Of a stretch of DNA of 64,000 bases, positions 21,109-32,930 are shown one piece after another. Within the stretch, counting starts at the first letter, position 1. Each line of letters opens with the position of its first letter. Origin of the DNA: Amborella trichopoda (Eukaryota; Streptophyta; Magnoliopsida; Amborellales; Amborellaceae); NCBI RefSeq assembly GCF_000471905.2, contig NW_006500342.1, positions 273,124-337,123 on the forward strand, given 5' to 3'. The notes below the pieces were generated by a model. It was given only the letters and a program-made list of their open reading frames with translations, was not told the origin of the DNA and did not search any database. Position numbers and translations under genes: made by a program.

Positions 21109-23110
21109 AAGTGAGTGATGAGAAGCAGAAGAAGAATATGGAGAAGGGTCAGTAAGTGAGAGACTTTTAAGGTCGTTCCCCTCATCGAACTGATCTGGGT
21201 AGCTTTTTGTATCATCACTTGAATTGGAAGTGTGCAAGGAGTCTTTTAGGTCGTTCCCCTGCTTTGACCATTGGGGGGTTCTTTTAATGTCGTCACCCTC
21301 ATTGGACGTGCCCTGATCAGAAGATGTTTGAGGGATGTCCTCTTAGTGAGGTGAGAAAGTAAGGATAATTGCACCGGGGATGAAGTCCTGTAATGTCGAT
21401 AAGTGAGGAAAAGGCCTGAGAAATTCTTGCTTGACTGACAGTTGAGGAACCTTTTTCTTTTAGTTAGCAGCCCTTGGGGCTTGTCTCCTCCTGGTTTCCT
21501 TGGGAGGTGCTTGATCCATTTTGCTAGGTTTGTGAACAACCCTAGCTTAACGGACTACCTCTCGCTTTAAGGACTTGAGTCTACTTCACCTGTGGTAGAC
21601 TCTTCATGGTTGAGAAGTTGAGGGCTCAGCATGATCTAAATCATTCTTACCCAGGTCTTGTGTCGGGGGACCCTCTCGCACCGATGGAGCAATGACTTGG
21701 GGATCTCTTTAAAAAATGTTACAATCTTCTTGACATCCATATATTTTCTACTTGATTATGTCGTGGAAACTGGAGCACTAACTCAAGTCATGGCCCCATA
21801 TCTGATGGTATGGGCACCAATGGTTCTCAGTTCTCTGAGCAAGGCATCGGGGCTGCCATGCCATCTTTGGTGTTATGGGGCCTTCTTGAAGCATTATGAC
21901 GAACAAGGTGCGAAGGAGATCAGGCCCTTCATCTTCCGCGTGGACTATCACTGCATAGGAAGATTCTACTACCCTGAATGCCTTCTTTAGCTCTTCGAGT
22001 TTTATGTGACCCTTATAGATAAGAGCCTCGATGAAATCCTTGAGCATGTAGCATTCCCTTATGGAGTGGTTAATCCTCCGATGGTAAGCATAGTAATTTG
22101 CATGGGTTTTGAGACCAGCTTACTCAAGAAACTTGGTCTCAGGCAGCTCGATCATATTCTGCTCCAGTAGTAATCAAAGTAGTGCAGAAACCCATTCCTT
22201 ATAAAAAGGATAGACTTTATTCTTAAGCCCGACCCATTAATCCTCTCGATTAAGGTTCGTAGGTGGGGGTACCCGATTGCATGATTGCTACTACTGGCCT
22301 ACCTGAGGTGCTGTCTTTGCAGTGCTTACCGCCTTGGAGAGGTCCAAAGTCTGAGAGGTAGCCTTCTTGGGATCACTCATGATGATGGCCACACTAATTA
22401 TGCCTTTTTACTGATTGCCCCAGGTGTTGGTTCGAGAATTCCACTACCCCATTTATTTCTCGAGCTTGAAGATTGCTATCGTGACCCGCTTTGGTGGCAT
22501 GGAAAACTCTCTATGCAAATAGACTTAGAGATCAGCTCTGCAATGGAGGTTGGATTGGAGGCCTCAACATCTAGGGCAATCTCAGGTCGCATGTTTCATG
22601 CATATGTCTGAACTGCTTCTTTCTCAAGCATGGGATTAGGATGGCGAGCAGTCAAATTTCTCCATCTTGCTATGAATTGATCCACGAGTTCATCAAGTTC
22701 TTGTGTCAAAGTGAGAAGCTCGATAGTTTCGACCTCTCTCTCAACCTCATAAAAGCATTGGTGGAACAGTTTCTCCATTTCCTCCCAAGTATGCACTGAA
22801 TTTGGGGGAAGCCGAGCATACCACTAAAAGGCCGGGCCATCAAGGGTTTCAATGAACTGATGGAGGAGGAGTCTCCCATCAGTCGTTGTCGCTCGACTTG
22901 CCACTTGGAAATGGGGGATATGCTGGTGCAGGAATGTCGTACCATTGAACAAGGGAAACTTCACTTTCTTGTAGTCCGAGGGAAATGGAACCTGATCAAT
23001 GTAAGAGGGGTATGGATTTTGGTAAAGCGTTGTACCCTGTATACCCAGGATTTGTCTGTTCTTCAAGCTGTGGGTCAACATTGCGTCGATGTCTGCTTGT
23101 GAGAGGGGAT
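21109..23110 (-). pseudogene. Tat-3 gag, 5' portion
   Basis: Continues the gag interrupted at 2860. From 23081 leftwards: a start-like MLTHSLKNRQILGIQGTT, NPYPSYIDQVPFPSDYKK and KFPLFNGTT, HQFIETLDGPAF (capsid N-part), then MEKLFHQCFYEVEREVETIE and DELVDQFIARWRNLTARHPN (22600-22790), and the knuckle WCPYHQIWGHDLS at 21778-21830. The C-terminal Ser/Asp-rich part is at 21109-21540, ending at the Tat-4 junction. Frame changes occur around 22810 and 21780-22050. It resembles Tat-4 gag more than Tat-5 or Tat-2 gag. Confidence 0.85.
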
Positions 23111-24905
23111 GAGGGACATAATTGTCCAGTGAGGTAGGAGAAGGAGGCTGTCGTGGAGCTGCATCATCCGTGTAATGGGAGTCGGTCTCATGTTTAACCT
23201 AGTGTCGCATGGTTTCCATGCAATCAATCTTCTTCATCTTCGTGTGCACCAACGATTCGAACCTATCCATGCGCTCTTCTTGAGAGTCACTAGGTTCATT
23301 TATAACCATTACACTAACCATTTATCCAGGGAGGTTAGCGTTAGGTGTGGTTGAGGGCTTCTGATCTTGATGAATTGCATGCAGTAAATCGGTCAGCAAG
23401 GGCTCAGCATGCCCTGATTGAACTCGAGTTTTGTATGTCGAGAGTATGAGGACCGGTTTTCGGTGGTCTTGGAACCGTGGCTGGTCATCTTCTATGACGC
23501 TGACCACCATGCAGGATTCATGTACCTCTTCTTCGAGCTCTGTCATCTGAAGAGGGTAGAAGGGTTTTTGAAGAGGGTAGAACTGGGTGCCCGACTAATT
23601 TAGTGCTTCCCAGGTCAGGATCTGTAAACCCCTGTCGCGCTTGGCTTTGAGGCTTAGATGGACCTCATGACAAAACTGCGATTGATCGGGACTGCAACTG
23701 ATCGACCCTTCCTGCATAGGAGAGAGGCCTCTCTATTAAGTGAAGCAATGGATGCAGGCTAGGAACTGGGATCGACTTGGGCTAGGGAGAACAAAGGACT
23801 TGATCTCCCATCAGGTCTTTGCCCCGAGCTCTCTTATGGGCTTCAGAGGCATGATTGAGTTGACAGAATTGGTTCAAGATAGCACTCTTGTGGAAGGTCT
23901 ACGAATACCAGAGCTTGAGGTGCTTGCCCAAGAGAGGAGGGGCAGGTTAGGGAAGGATCGACTCATGATGATGCTTGATTCCAGAGTGAGGAGTGAAAGT
24001 TTGGAAAGGCAGCGCGTGCGCTCCCCTTGAAGAAGGATCATGGGTTACTTTGGGGTCAACCCAAGCTTGAACAGGTGGCTTGGCCTTAGGAGGCCGAGAC
24101 CTGCGAGCAGGTGTCTATACGGAAACATGTGGGAGCCTACCCCTAACAGGGGGCGGTAGTGTGTGCTTAGAGGAAGGATGAGGGGTTGTCTTCCTTGTAT
24201 TCAGGTTGGCATAGTGACAATGCTGCCCCGAGTTGTGGGATGCACATGCATGTGCACAGGTTTTGGCCTTAAGAGGCCTGCTCCTTGACAACACTTACTC
24301 GAGGTAACACAAAGGTTGCCCCGAGGTGTGGCTCGTGTGGATGACCAATGAGCCTTAAGGTGTGTGTGTGAGGTGGAGGCACCATGGTCTCCACCTCGAT
24401 GTGTCGAGCCTCTATGTATAGAGACTCGAGGTGGTGCAGGAATGTACGGGGTGGCCTTGCGGCGACCCACAGGAGCAATGGCAACTTTTTTGCCTTTTGT
24501 AGCTAGGGATTGAGCAGCCTTTCATCGTACCTCGGCAATACAACTGACAAGTGACTTGCTAGTGACAGGGTGCATGCTGCGAGTGGTAGCTGATGTGCCA
24601 CTGATGTAGAGTGCTTTGGTGGGGGTTCCACTAGAGCAAGGAGATGGGGAGTTAAGGACCTTTAAGTCCCTTCTCACACCAATCCAGGTTAAGACCTGAG
24701 AGCTTGACACTGGGTCTTTTCTGAAAGGAAAGTTGGGAATGAAGTTCAAGGAACTTGTTCCCGAGGGAGGCTAGCGTATGCAGGGATGAGAAAATCCAAG
24801 ATCCGGATAACTGGATTAAGGAACCCAGTAGCCATATCTGTGTAGTACATAAAACAAAAGGAGAGACTAGCAAAACAAGGACGATCCGACAAAGGGGTAG
24901 TAAAT
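23111..24905 (-). pseudogene. Tat-3 conserved leader reading frame and gag N-terminal region
   Basis: Homologous to 16481-17800. On the minus strand SPSPCSSGTPTKALYISGTS and MHPVTSKSLVSCIAEV (24530-24660), then GRRKATPYIPAPPRVSIHRG and TRATPRGNLCVTSSKCCQGA (24270-24470), AGLLRPKPVHMHVHPTTRGS (24220-24280). Nearer gag, 23322-23546 reads an acidic/His/Gln segment (MTELEEEVHESCMVVSVIED). Order and spacing match Tat-4. Several frameshifts are present. Function unknown. Confidence 0.55.
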
Positions 24906-24923
24906 CCCCAGTGAAGTCACCAA
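24906..24923 (-). promoter_or_regulatory. Tat-3 primer-binding site
   Basis: Minus strand TTGGTGACTTCACTGGGG, the same motif as 18011-18029. It is followed by an LTR start that lacks its first 130 bp (see 24926-27691). Confidence 0.7.
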
Positions 24924-25639
24924 TCTAGGAATTTTGGTTGTGAGGTGGGGACCAACTTCACCTAGGTCCATAAATCACTCGGGCTGACTGATGCGGGCAC
25001 CCTCTTAGATCACGATGAAAAGTTCCCACCTGCTTCAGCTGGTTCAAAATCGCCTCCCTTGACTTACAATCTCCTTGTTTTCTACACAACACAATTATGG
25101 TTAATTTGCAAGATAAGAGATCCTAAGGACCCACCCTTGTCCTAGGGTAATGCACCTTCATATGGATGAGAAGGTGAGAAATTAGGGTGAAGAAAAGAAG
25201 AGGGGACTCGACAAGGGGACGAGTAGACTAGTGTAATGATCAACTCGGAGTGGTAGCAAGACGGGCATGGTAACTCAGATCGGCACGACAATAATACTAC
25301 TCGAAAACAAGGTTGACATGACTGTCTTAATCTGGTGCAGCAGCAAGATGGGCATGGTACTCAGGAGCAGCACAGCGACAATACTGTTCGACAATAAGAT
25401 CACTAAGGCAACGCTAGAATGAGTCTACCCTCAGTCAAGTGAGAAGGGGAGAGAATTAGGAGAAGGCACGAGACCGTAAGGGAAGGAGGTCCCGATGGTG
25501 CTGGACACCGCTGCTCACAACAAAAGGGGGCAAACAATGAGCTACAAGTGACATTAGGCATCACCGTGGGCAACACGAGATGGCAGCATGTCCCTTCTGG
25601 GCGGCGATAAATTCTTGTGAAGTACATGGTAATGGTCAT

Positions 25640-25880
25640 GGGATGTAGAGAGGAGCCTGTGCATGGTGATAGGCACCGAGCGCATAGAGAAAGCTCACAG
25701 ACGGCGATAGGCACTAAGCTCACGAAGAAAGCTTGTGGACTGTAATAGGCACGGAGCACAGGAAGAAAGCTTGCGGACAGGCACCGAACGCTCGAAGGGC
25801 ATTTGTAGACGACGATAGGCACCGAGCACACGAAGAATGCTCGTGGACGACGATAGGTACCGAGCTCGAGAAGGGAGCTA
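25640..25880 (-). repeat. 38-bp minisatellite in Tat-5 3' LTR
   Basis: About six units of 34-39 bp with a plus-strand consensus near GACGGCGATAGGCACCGAGC then GCACGAAGAAAGCTCGCG. It occupies the place of the 57-bp hairpin array of the other LTRs and shares with it the core GGACGGCGATRGGC. The plus-strand flank 26040-26340 is again purine-rich. Confidence 0.8.
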
Positions 25881-26475
25881 GCGTACGATGATAGGTATCA
25901 CCAGAATCCTTTACGGGCGGCGATAGATATCGTCATCTGCAATGTCGCCAAGGGACTGTGACAGGTATGCCATGACCCCTCACAGGAGGTGATGGGCATC
26001 ATCATCTTGGATAAGTGCACAACAGGGTGAGACCCCTATGGGCGGCAATAAGCGTCACCGTCTGTGCTTCTCACGGAGAGGTAGAGACAAATGAAGAGGA
26101 GGAGAAGGAAACTTGCACATGGTATTGGTGTTGGCATTGCCATCGCCATGGGCTCTGAAGCCGTAGGAGGGGGAAAGAGGGGAAGGGGCATGCATGACAC
26201 TGCCACTTCTGTGCATGGCCTCCGAGAGAAGCGCAGACAAAGAAGAAAAAGAAGAAGAAGAAAGAAAAGAAGAGAGAGAAGAAGAAAGGGCAGAAGAAAA
26301 CAGAAGAAGAGAGCGAAAGATTTACCTTGAGCTTAGGGCTACCGATCCAAAAGTTTCTCTCGTTTCTCTCTCTCCCTCTCCAAACGTGACCCAATAATGA
26401 GAAGAAAGAGAAATCTTTTTAAGCACAGTTCTCCTTGACGTATGAATGAAGGGTCTACGTATAATGGTAGTACGT

Positions 26476-26488
26476 GGTATATATAGAG
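26476..26488 (-). promoter_or_regulatory. LTR promoter TATA box, Tat-5 3' LTR
   Basis: Minus strand ACTCTATATATACCACG, a stronger TATA box than in Tat-4. The identical block is in the 5' LTR (39164-39178). Confidence 0.7.
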
Positions 26489-27691
26489 TTGTGCCTAAAC
26501 ATCGGTGGATTGATCAAAGTTAAGCCTAATTACTAGAAATCGAGATTTTACTGAATTAAAAGAAATAACAAATAGGGTGAAAAATGATAGATTTGCCCCT
26601 TCCTAACAATTTGTAGATTTTCAAAACAGTCCTTGTGCTGCCCTATAACATGCGTGACTTTTCATGGATGATCCGAGGTTATTTTAATGCATGTTTGATC
26701 GAAAGATGATTGTTTTCTTGTAAGGCTCTGCATGGCGATCGGAACTTCGGATCGATAGTGTGCATGTTCTTTGATGTTTTTGTGTGATTTCTTCACTGGA
26801 TCACACTTAGCATGTCGTCACGATTACGTAGGAACAAACGCAGCTCGATTCCATGTTCGGACAAAGATTTTGCAACTTTGGAGTTTTGGCTGGAATTTGT
26901 AGTCACTTCATTGGCTTTGTGTGAGGAATCCGACCATTTAGCTTGTACGGGGTTTGGACGTGAGAAAGCCCTAGACCTTACACACAGGATGGAACTTGTT
27001 TTATGTCGATCGGTCTTGCGAGCGGCATGATTTGGCTGCTCGAGTGAGGTGTGATGTTGCTGATTTTTCGACAACTTTCTTCACGTGTCAGCAACTTCTC
27101 TCAAGATTTTCTTCGCGCTTGGGTGTCATCATGGGGTGTGCCACATATCGAAACGCTCGTCTTGACTAGACGAACACGGTCAGAAAATTTGAAAATGATC
27201 TGACTTATAACGAGTGAGAGATAGGTCTCACAAATCACCATTCGTGACTGTTCCTTTAGTGGAGTTGAATTACGGGGTGGCCGCATGGGAATAGCGTGCA
27301 GCTCCTCTAGTTTTTCTCTTTCACCTATAACGTCTTCTTGCAATGTTTGTTTAGCTGAAATTTGACCCTTGAGGGTTTTCAACCGTGTTGGATTCAATGG
27401 CAGTGGTCTCAAAGCAATTTGATGAACCGAAAAACATAGTTCTAGTTATAAGGTCCATTTCAGAATGTTATAGGCTTATTTTGCCAAAACTATTTCTCAG
27501 TCTGCACTGCCTTATATGTCAAAATGCGACAAAACTTAGTAGGACACTTTTGAGAGTCTTTATGAAGATCTTGTCCTGTTCTGAGGCTATTATGAGATTG
27601 TCAAAATTTTTACTATTTGTTGAGCTTTATTGACTAGCTTCTCCCTTTATTCCGCATCGAGGACCAAGGCGCTGAAAAATGTCTTCAAATA

Positions 27692-30540
27692 GTTTGCATC
27701 ACTGAATGTTGTTCTTTGAGAGAAATGAGAGGGACAACATTCGAAAAGGATGCTCAGAAGTTTATATGCAATGTATTGATCCTTCCATGGAGACATTAGG
27801 GGGAGAAGAGACTTTTTGAGGGATCTGTAGAAGTCCTCACCCTCAAGGGGCTATTTGCAATTTTGACAGCTTGAGGATTTTGTAGGGACCTCATTGGTTA
27901 GAATCGGGCCTATCTAGCAGCCAAGTGCTATGAACCTTTAGTTGGCATTGTTTACTGCTACACCAGGTTTACTTTTGATGATCAGGGTATATCCGTAAGT
28001 CCCATCTAGCGGGATCTAGTTGGGGGCTTTTGACCTGTCCCGAAGATCTGAGCCTGTCGACTAGGGGGGATTTTAGCGAGGCGGCCTCGTGGGCCCATCC
28101 TGTCAGGTTTAGTCGACGGGTTTTTATTGGCCTATCCAGAAGATCTAGGCCTGTCGGCTGAGGAAGGTTTTTAGCGAAGCATCACCCTGAAGTCTCCAGC
28201 AGGTTGGGTCCTAGCTTTGTCAGTTTCTTGCCTTTGTGATGGTCTTTAGCATTTTGGAGGGATCTTTCGATCATTGTCCTCACCCTCAAGGACTCTCTTT
28301 GATTTTAGAGTTGAAGTGTGTGAGATGTTATGAGACTTTCACTCACGGGTGAGCCATTTTATGTTGTAATTGAATGTTGGTGGCAGAGGATTTCATGTAG
28401 ACCTCATTAGCCAGGATTATGATTATTTGGTGTTTGGGTGTTGGCTGAGGCTGTGGTGCTTCATCAACCTAATTTTTGTTAGTCCAAGCGCCCTTTATGG
28501 GTTTTCACTTAGACTGGGGAAGTGGCACCATAGAGATGGTTTTCACTAACGTCCTTTATTTTTGGGCTCTTTTACCCATGACCTCGTGGCCATGTCCACC
28601 CTTTTCATCTAATTTTTCTCAAGGTGCCCTTTTGGGGTTTTCACTGTGCAATTCACGAAACTCTTTTACTTAGAGTTTCGTGACCATGCCCATCCGTCAT
28701 TTTTACACATGGCGTTCCCTTGTCCAGGTATACACCATGCCCATTGAATTTGTGAACGCGTGTTTAGGGTCTCCTTCGAGACCTGTGTGAAGCCTTTTAA
28801 TGTCATGCGGCCAGGACATGCACTATAATTTAAGGTCATACAACTGGACCTTAGTGGTGATGAATGGCAGTCTATGGAGGTCATGGAGTGAGTATGGTGG
28901 TGGTTTTGACTCACTTTGGGGAGATGGCAGAGGCTAGCTATGAATGATAGATGATGTGTGAATGATGGGTGAAAAGTGGTGACCCACTAGCTGATGACGA
29001 GTATGGATGGTGGAATTGTTTTACGTTTTATAAGCATGGGTGAAACTCATTGGGAAATGTTGGATGATGGTAATGAAGTAAATGGATTCATTAGGGAAGC
29101 AATGACGGTGGTGCACACACACGAATGGGTCGGTTAGGGAAGTTGTGGGTGAAGATGCACGTAGAGGGCATGTGCATACATGTGGGGGCGTCTTTAAGGT
29201 CATGCCTCCTGGATCTAGGCAAAGCAGTTTAACGTCATACGGCCAAAACATGCACTATTGTTTTAGGTCATATTGCTTGGACCATGGGTATGTAGTTTAA
29301 AGTCATACAACTAGGATCATGCAGTTTAAGGTCTTGCAATTAGACCTCCGCTATAGTTTAAGGTCATATAGTTTGGACCATGCAGTTTTAGAGTCGTGCA
29401 CTTGGACCATGGCTGTGCAGTTTAAGGTCACGCAGCACAGACCATCGCGCGGGTCACCATGTAGATGAAACTCCATGGGGGATAGGTCTGTGGATAGCGA
29501 TATGACTCCCTGGGGATAAAAATAGCTAAGGCTATACATGAGTAGGGAGCTTTAGATTAAGGTCGAACTTCATTAGAGATTAAGAGGGCGATTATGATTC
29601 CCTGGGGATGATGGGTAATGGTATGCATATAACTTTGCTGAGAATGACAAGCCAGAGCGCAGATGCAACCCCACTGGGGGTTGAAAGGATTAGAATGTCC
29701 CTAACTCCCTGGGGATAGTGGGTTGCAATATGACGTGACTCCTGCTAGGGATGTTGGTGTGAAACCCCTCTGGGGATTGAAGGGGTAAGTGCGACCACCT
29801 TTTTTTTTGCATACACCTAACTCCACTGTGGATATTGATGAAATACACCTAACAAAGAAGTGGTCCATCTAGTTAAAGTTATGCGTATGAAGTATTTGCC
29901 ACTCCGTGTGTTACAATTTTAAGGTCTTGTAGCTTGGACCATGGCTATGCAGTTTAAATTCATGTTGTTAGGACCATGCAGTTTAAGGTCGTGCAACTAG
30001 ACCTTCGCTACAGTTTAAGGTCATGTAGTTTGGACCATGGTGCTAAGCCTTTTAACGTCATGCGGCAAGGACGTGCACTATTGTTTAAGGTCATACAGCT
30101 GGACTATGATCGTGCAATTTAGAGTCAGGCAACGAGGACCATGCAGTTTAAGGTCGTGCAAGTAGACCTTCGCTACAGTTTAAGGTCATATAGTTTGGAC
30201 CATGCAGTTTAGGGTCGTGCACCTAAACTATGGTTGTGCAGTTTAAGGTCATGCTGCATGGACCAAGGTTATGCAGTTTAAAGTCATGCAACACGAACCT
30301 AAGGCTATGCAGTTTAAGGTCATGCAGCATGGACGCAGCAGGGACCAAGGCTATGTAGTTTAAGGCCATGCAGCATGGATCATTGTGTGGGGAGAATGTG
30401 ACTCCATGGGGAATAAAGTGATAATTGGGGGCTCGACTTCCTAAGGAGTGAGGCTATGGTATAGGGAATGAGCTTCCTGAGGAGGCCCGACGATGGTCTG
30501 GATGGGAGTGTCATGGCATGCCACGGTACTAAGTCTTGGA
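27692..30540 (-). repeat. Tat-5 region between pol and 3' LTR, with 35-bp repeats
   Basis: No gene seen. 27692-28900 is homologous to the same region of Tat-4 and Tat-2. Two blocks of the 35-bp GTTTAAGGTCATGCAGC repeat lie at 29200-29450 and 29880-30390, separated by a looser repeat of AACTCCCTGGGGATAGTGG-like words (29460-29880). The polypurine tract expected at 27692-27705 is degraded (minus strand CAGTGATGCAAACTATTTG). Confidence 0.75.
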
Positions 30541-30562
30541 TGGTGCATGCGACATTAGACCT

Positions 30563-30794
30563 TGAGTGAAGCACATGGCATTAACGACTTGGTGAAGCAT
30601 GCGATGTTAACTCCTTGACGAAGCGAGCGGCGATTGCTCCTTGACGAAGCGAGCGTTGATAGCTCCTTGATGAAGCACGCAGTGAAAGCTCCTTAACAAA
30701 GCGCACGAGGATAGCCTTTAGGCGAAACGAGCGATGATAAGTCCTTGACGAAGAGCGTGGCGATAGCTCGTTGATGAGGCACGTGGCAAACCCC
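30563..30794 (-). repeat. 26-bp minisatellite in Tat-5 3' region
   Basis: Seven regular units from 30610 to 30790, each 26 bp (the last 25): plus strand GCTCCTTGACGAAGCGAGCG then GCGATA. Units before 30610 are more degenerate. It directly precedes the antisense reading frame and is a diverged relative of the Tat-4 26-bp repeat. Confidence 0.85.
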
Positions 30795-30819
30795 TTCGGG
30801 TTCTGTCGTCGAGACTGAT

Positions 30820-31399
30820 ACTCTTCCAGTTGCAGCAGCCTTAGCAGCACTGCCTAGGCCTAGCTTGAGTGGGCTGCACGGCATAATGATGGACATGCTT
30901 TGTCTGGGCGTGCAGAGGCTAAAGGGTCTGCCTCTTACTGAACTTAGTGGTGTAATCCAGCAGTTGAGGCAGGTCACCCTTGCAGGGGGAGTACCAGAGA
31001 TCATCCCTTTCTTTGATGGCATCGTAAATGAGCTAGAAGGGTGGAGAACAATGGCCTTGTGCGAGAAGCAATTGCGCAACGGCTAAAGGTAACGCAGTTA
31101 CCTCCTTTGGAGTCCTCACTCATGCACTACCGCAGTCTCCCAGAGATCGGACCTCGCTGAGGAGGTCATCGCCCGTCATCGCTTGTGCCAAGCTGGAGAA
31201 GGAGACTACAGTTCAAGAAGCAAAGGAGAAGGTGCTTCTTGATAACATTTTGACTCTCGAGTACTCCTTGGAAGAAGGGACCACCTTGATGGAGCAAGAG
31301 GCGAAGCAGGTGGCAGGGTTAAAGGGCAAAATCGAACGGGTGAAGGTATCAGCTGCAACATACAGGGAGAAGATCAATGAAGCAATTGATCAATTTTGA
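30820..31399 (+). pseudogene. Antisense ORF (aORF-like) in Tat-5, coiled-coil C-terminus
   Basis: A plus-strand coding-like stretch, opposite to gag-pol, between the missing pol and the 3' LTR. First frame 30820-31083: LPVAAALAALPRPSLSGLHG, then MMDMLCLGVQRLKGLPLTEL, IIPFFDGIVNELEGWRTMAL, then a stop. After frame changes the end is open again at 31187-31399: AKLEKETTVQEAKEKVLLDN, LEYSLEEGTTLMEQEAKQVA, LKGKIERVKVSAATYREKIN, EAIDQF and stop, a clear amphipathic coiled coil. Antisense extra ORFs in this position are known from Tat/Retand elements, some related to plant mobile-domain proteins; I cannot confirm that domain here. No intact start is visible and frameshifts make it a pseudogene. Confidence 0.55.
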
Positions 31400-31867
31400 C
31401 CATGGCTTCTTTCTCTTTTTCTTTTCATTTCTTTTATTGCAAAGAAAAGAAGCTGGTATTTCCCTCTTGATTTTTGAATGGAATAATTCTTTCCTCTTTC
31501 TTGTGCGTCATGAATTTTGTTCTTCCTTGTCTTTTTTATTGCTTTTGTCCTTTCACCGTGTGAGACGAAAAAGGATATCCCGTTCCTTGTTTCGTCTCCT
31601 GACAGCTTGTCGTGGCTTCAATGACCTCGAATGGGGGAGAAGTTGCTTCCTCACCCCCTAGTGTTTGATTGGACAGGGCTCATAATTCATCGCTCTCATG
31701 ATTTGTGAGCATGTTCGCTGTAAATACTCCAATCTGGGGGAGACATGGCGTTGATTCGAGGTGCATTGCTTTTGAGCTCGTCATAAGTCTTAGTCTCAAG
31801 GACAAACTCCTTCAAGTGCTTTGAAGCAACGTGCATAACCTCCAACTGATTCTAGAGGCTATGAACC
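31400..31867. other. Tat-5 spacer between antisense ORF and pol remnant
   Basis: The first half (31400-31610) is T-rich on the plus strand and could be the 3' untranslated part of the antisense transcript. 31620-31867 holds no gene that I can recognise. The RT-to-integrase deletion must lie at or near this stretch, since the minus-strand gag-pol linker begins to its right. Confidence 0.4.
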
Positions 31868-32930
31868 TCACTTCTCAGCTCTGCCATGGGGTCTTGTTCT
31901 TGAGAGCCAGAGGGCTAACTCTTGTCCACTTGTACCTCTTCGGGAGCCTCTGAGAGATGTAAGACCTTCTCTTGGCCATTGGTGATCCCCTTGTTCAAGG
32001 AGGATGGAATTTACAGTACCTTCCTTGGTGGTTGTTATGCTAATTCTTCTTCTAAAAGAGTGTGGGGACATGCAGAACCTTTTGTTGGTCTAGCGTATAC
32101 GTGACCCTCGGTGCTGAAAGGTCTTCCTTTAGAGTTTCCTTAGTCTCAACAGTTGCTTCTAGCTCGCCCTTTTGTTTTGATGAATTAGAAGTAGAGAGGG
32201 AAGCTTCGTCTTTGTGGGATGGCAGCATGATTTCGTAGAGCTGGCAAGGTATACTTGGGTAGATAGGAGTCAAAGGGAGGATTTTCCTTGTCGTTCCTCT
32301 TCTTTGAACATGTTCGTTTCTTCAACATCATCATGAGACGAGGGTCCTGTCTCTCTCACAGGCTTCCAATCCTCATCCTTTGACTTTTTCAATGCTGGAA
32401 GGCCTGTGAGATAGTACTTAATATCGACATAGTAGTCTCAACTACAGGGAACGATCTCTTATGTGCATAGATTGTGTGTTGTCTCCCACCCCCTGATTGT
32501 GAAGCCAAGGATAGCCGAGGAGGACATTGTAAGACGTATCGATGTCGATTACATGAAACTGAGCGTAATTGTTGAGGTCACCGAACTTGAGGCGAAGACG
32601 AACTGTCCCAACCGGCTTTTCTCCTAATCGGTTTAACTCTTGCATGGTGATGTGGGTAGGAATGAGGTCGTCAGATCCTAATCCTAATCAGGTGAGGAAC
32701 CTTCCTAGAATCAGGTTGACTACCGACCCTCCATCCAGTATGAATCGATCAATAAGGCAAGCATTTAATTCACCATTCACGAAGAGGGGGCGATTGTGAA
32801 ATTTACTTCCCAACAGAAGGTCAGCTTCGAAAATAGAGATTGCGAAGCACCCACTCAGGATGGCTGGGTCAACCTCAATAGGCTCCACTTCAGTCTCATA
32901 CACCTCTGGGTTATAAAGACTTGCATCAGG
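31868..32930 (-). pseudogene. Tat-5 aspartic protease and linker
   Basis: The only protease in the window. It cuts Gag-Pol during particle maturation. On the minus strand 32903-32688 reads MYETEVEPIEVDPAILSGCF, ADLLLGSKFHNRPLFVNGEL, CLIDRFILDGGSVVNLI; the active-site loop is DGGS, as is usual in the Tat group, where DTG or DSG is common elsewhere. After a stop and frame change, 32645-32442 continues MQELNRLGEKPVGTVRLRLK, DLNNYAQFHVIDIDTSYNVL and LLGYPWLHNQGV, the conserved C-terminal half. Further on (32430-31868) is the acidic linker that would lead to RT. RT itself is absent. Confidence 0.85.

Larger units (their letters stand above)
24926..27691 (-). repeat. Tat-5 3' LTR, probably hybrid with Tat-3 5' LTR start
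   Basis: It matches the Tat-5 5' LTR over nearly all its length (2766 against 2974 bp) but the first about 130 bp are missing: CTAGG joins AATTTTGG, where the 5' LTR has TAGG at both 37469 and 37601 bounding the missing part. The left edge touches the Tat-3 primer site instead of a target sequence, so one LTR seems to serve two elements. The right end CAAATA (27686-27691) is a mutated CAAACA. TATA box at 26477-26488. Confidence 0.8.

Noticed and set aside
26091..26397. Arg/Lys/Glu-rich frames on the plus strand, possible nuclear protein
   Set aside because: They translate a purine-rich LTR tract (AGAAGAAGA) and are not conserved in the partner LTR.
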